The position numbers and the translations under genes are program-made. Shown one piece after another: positions 62,811 through 64,000 of a stretch of 64,000 bases of DNA; position 1 is the first letter of the stretch; every line of letters starts with the position of its first letter. Origin of the DNA: JADKAV01 sp041393775 (GTDB lineage: Bacteria > Actinomycetota > Actinomycetes > S36-B12 > UBA10799); contig JAWKJM010000008.1 in assembly GCA_041393775.1 (NCBI GenBank), positions 124,001 through 188,000 of the forward strand, in the 5' to 3' direction. The notes under the pieces were generated by a model that worked only from the letters and a program-made list of their open reading frames with translations, was not told the origin of the DNA and did no database searches.

Positions 62811-64000
62811 CTAATCCGTGTACGCGTCGCCGAGCATCATCGCGTGCTCGTCGCGCACGATGCTGAGCCCGGTAGCGGCAGCCGCACTGAACTGGTCGTC
62901 GACGGCGACGACTGGAACGCCGGCGCGGACCAGCAAGGACGCGGCCACCATGGCGCGGAAACCGCTGCCACACGACACCCACACCGTCGGATCGGCGCCC
63001 GCATGCTTGGCCGCATCCGACCAGGCCTTGACCTGGCCGATGTTCTGCGGCAGATCGTGCAACGGAACGTGCCGGGAGCCGGCGACGTGTCCTTCCTGCC
63101 ATTCGGTCTTGCGCCGGGCATCGAGCAGGATCACCTTCGGATCGTCGGCCAACGCCTTGGCCAGTTCCGGGAAGTCGGCGCGCTGCACGGTGCCGATGTC
63201 CTGTGGACCACGTGCCCAGGTGCGGGGTTCGCCCACGTTCTGCGCGGCGGGCCGGTCGATGCCGATCCGCACCATGGAGCGCTGGAACTGCGTGATCTGC
63301 TCCTGGGTGGCGCCCAGCAGCGTGATCGGGGTGCCCCACGGGATCAGCCACCCCAGGTAGGTGATCGCGTTCCCCTCGAGGTCGAAGCTGAGGCTGCCGG
63401 CGAGGTGTTCGGCGGCCCAGAGTTTGCGCTGGCGCAGGTCCACCACCCACTCGCCGGCCTCGATCCGCCGCCGCAGTTCGTCCGGATCGGCCAGGTCCGC
63501 CGGGGAGAGGTCGATCTCTCGGGCGCCCTGCTCGTTTGCCGGGCCCATGTGCTTGTAGTAGGCGGGGAAGGCGTCGAGGCCCTCGAGCAGCTCGGTGACG
63601 AACTCGTGCTCATCGAGTAGTGCCGCCGGGTTGGTGGCCGCCTGGTGACCGATGGTCGACTCCAGGCCGACGGTCGCCGTGGCGCTGCAGAAGGAGCCGA
63701 ACCCGTGGGTGGGCATGACCGCTGCGCCGTCCGCGACGTCGCTGACCAGTTTGCGCACGGACTTCCACTGGGCGTGAGCCAGACCCTCGGTGGCCTCCGG
63801 GCCGATCAGGTCCGGGCGGCCGACACTGCCGAACAGCAGCGATCCGCCGGTGAAGACTGCCTTGTCCTCGCCGTCGATGCTGACGGCGTAGGAGACGTGG
63901 TGCGGGGTGTGCCCGGGGGTGTGCATGACGCGCCAGGTCATGTCGCCGGACTCGAAACTGTCACCGTCGCCCATCTCGAGGGCTTCGAAGTCGTAGTCGT
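62811..64000 (-). CDS. Metallo-beta-lactamase/rhodanese fusion, persulfide dioxygenase-like (5' end outside window)
   Basis: 396 residues are visible; the gene enters from the right edge, so the first metal ligands are missing. The MBL part shows HTPGHTPHH, AVFTGGSLLFGSVGRPDL and PTHGFGSFC, as in ETHE1-like persulfide dioxygenases. Two rhodanese domains follow: the first (GEWVVDLRQRKLWAAEHLAGS) lacks a Cys in its loop, the second (VILLDARRKTEWQEGHVAGS) keeps WVSCGSGFRA. The family oxidises glutathione- or protein-bound persulfide to sulfite. With the rhodanese and exporter genes this makes a sulfide/persulfide detoxification operon. Confidence 0.9.
   Translation of the reverse strand, partial: DYDFEALEMGDGDSFESGDMTWRVMHTPGHTPHHVSYAVSIDGEDKAVFTGGSLLFGSVGRPDLIGPEATEGLAHAQWKSVRKLVSDVADGAAVMPTHGFGSFCSATATVGLESTIGHQAATNPAALLDEHEFVTELLEGLDAFPAYYKHMGPANEQGAREIDLSPADLADPDELRRRIEAGEWVVDLRQRKLWAAEHLAGSLSFDLEGNAITYLGWLIPWGTPITLLGATQEQITQFQRSMVRIGIDRPAAQNVGEPRTWARGPQDIGTVQRADFPELAKALADDPKVILLDARRKTEWQEGHVAGSRHVPLHDLPQNIGQVKAWSDAAKHAGADPTVWVSCGSGFRAMVAASLLVRAGVPVVAVDDQFSAAAATGLSIVRDEHAMMLGDAYTD

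Overview
The window is a contiguous stretch of a high-GC Gram-positive (Actinomycetota) chromosome. This is supported by the strong GC bias, frequent GTG starts, TGATG/ATGA translational coupling, actinobacterial families (DUF3516 helicase, MmpL-like RND exporter, LAL-type LuxR regulator, DUF4333 lipoprotein, zinc-ribbon HExxH peptidase) and a lone tRNA-Arg(UCU). I cannot place it more precisely. It is mostly ordinary chromosome: catabolic and lipid enzymes, transporters, secreted or lipid-anchored proteins and regulators. No prophage, CRISPR array, rRNA or plasmid functions were seen.

Layout. 1-3.6 kb: MMPL exporter coupled to a secreted protein. 3.9-4.2 kb: wreck of a DUF222/HNH (13E12-type) gene. 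4.3-6.3 kb: dienoyl-CoA isomerase-like crotonase facing an L-2-hydroxyglutarate oxidase-like flavoprotein. 6.7-9.6 kb: lipoprotein and a complete polar amino-acid ABC importer. 9.8-12.8 kb: SulP transporter and secreted EEP-fold nuclease-like protein. 13.4-17.4 kb: propionyl-CoA synthetase, GntR/FCD regulator and glutaryl-CoA dehydrogenase-like enzyme. 17.7-24.6 kb: small membrane proteins, SDR, two secreted proteins, Gfo/Idh/MocA oxidoreductase, DUF4333 lipoprotein, short UvrA paralogue. 25-26.3 kb: broken VanZ-RDD gene. 26.5-33.6 kb: secreted alpha/beta hydrolase, amidohydrolase, long-chain acyl-CoA ligase, DUF3516 helicase. 33.6-37 kb: decay zone (frameshifted OsmC, truncated GMC oxidoreductase) with a PEP mutase/ICL-family enzyme. 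37.3-39.9 kb: PPK2 and MFS exporter. 40-42.1 kb: an unrecognised, tightly overlapping cassette of small and membrane proteins. 42.3-45.6 kb: NarL-type two-component system divergent from a membrane protein across a perfect palindrome. 45.9-51.8 kb: RibD-C reductase, lipoprotein, two secreted proteins divergent from a LAL regulator. 52.5-57.4 kb: aldehyde dehydrogenase, PCMT, tRNA-Arg, zinc peptidase, serine hydrolase. 57.6-58.7 kb: complete IS481-family element. 59-64 kb: ABC-2 exporter, Pr6Pr protein, then a sulfur module (TauE/SafE, rhodanese, metallo-beta-lactamase/rhodanese fusion cut by the window end).

The least expected content is between the genes. At least six families of dispersed inverted repeats occupy the intergenic spaces (called A-F here). 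Family B, five loci, is a composite foldback element with an 18-bp hairpin stem and an asymmetric 12-nt loop, used in both orientations. Family A (four loci) is built on TTGTGACGAA, family D (two loci) is a double hairpin, E and F are 45-53 bp palindromic units (two copies each), and C is built on CCTAACGCGAAC. The IS481 element has inserted into a C repeat and duplicated CCTAAC. None of these repeats lies inside an intact gene. The repeat system and the 40-42 kb cassette are my best candidates for undescribed biology.
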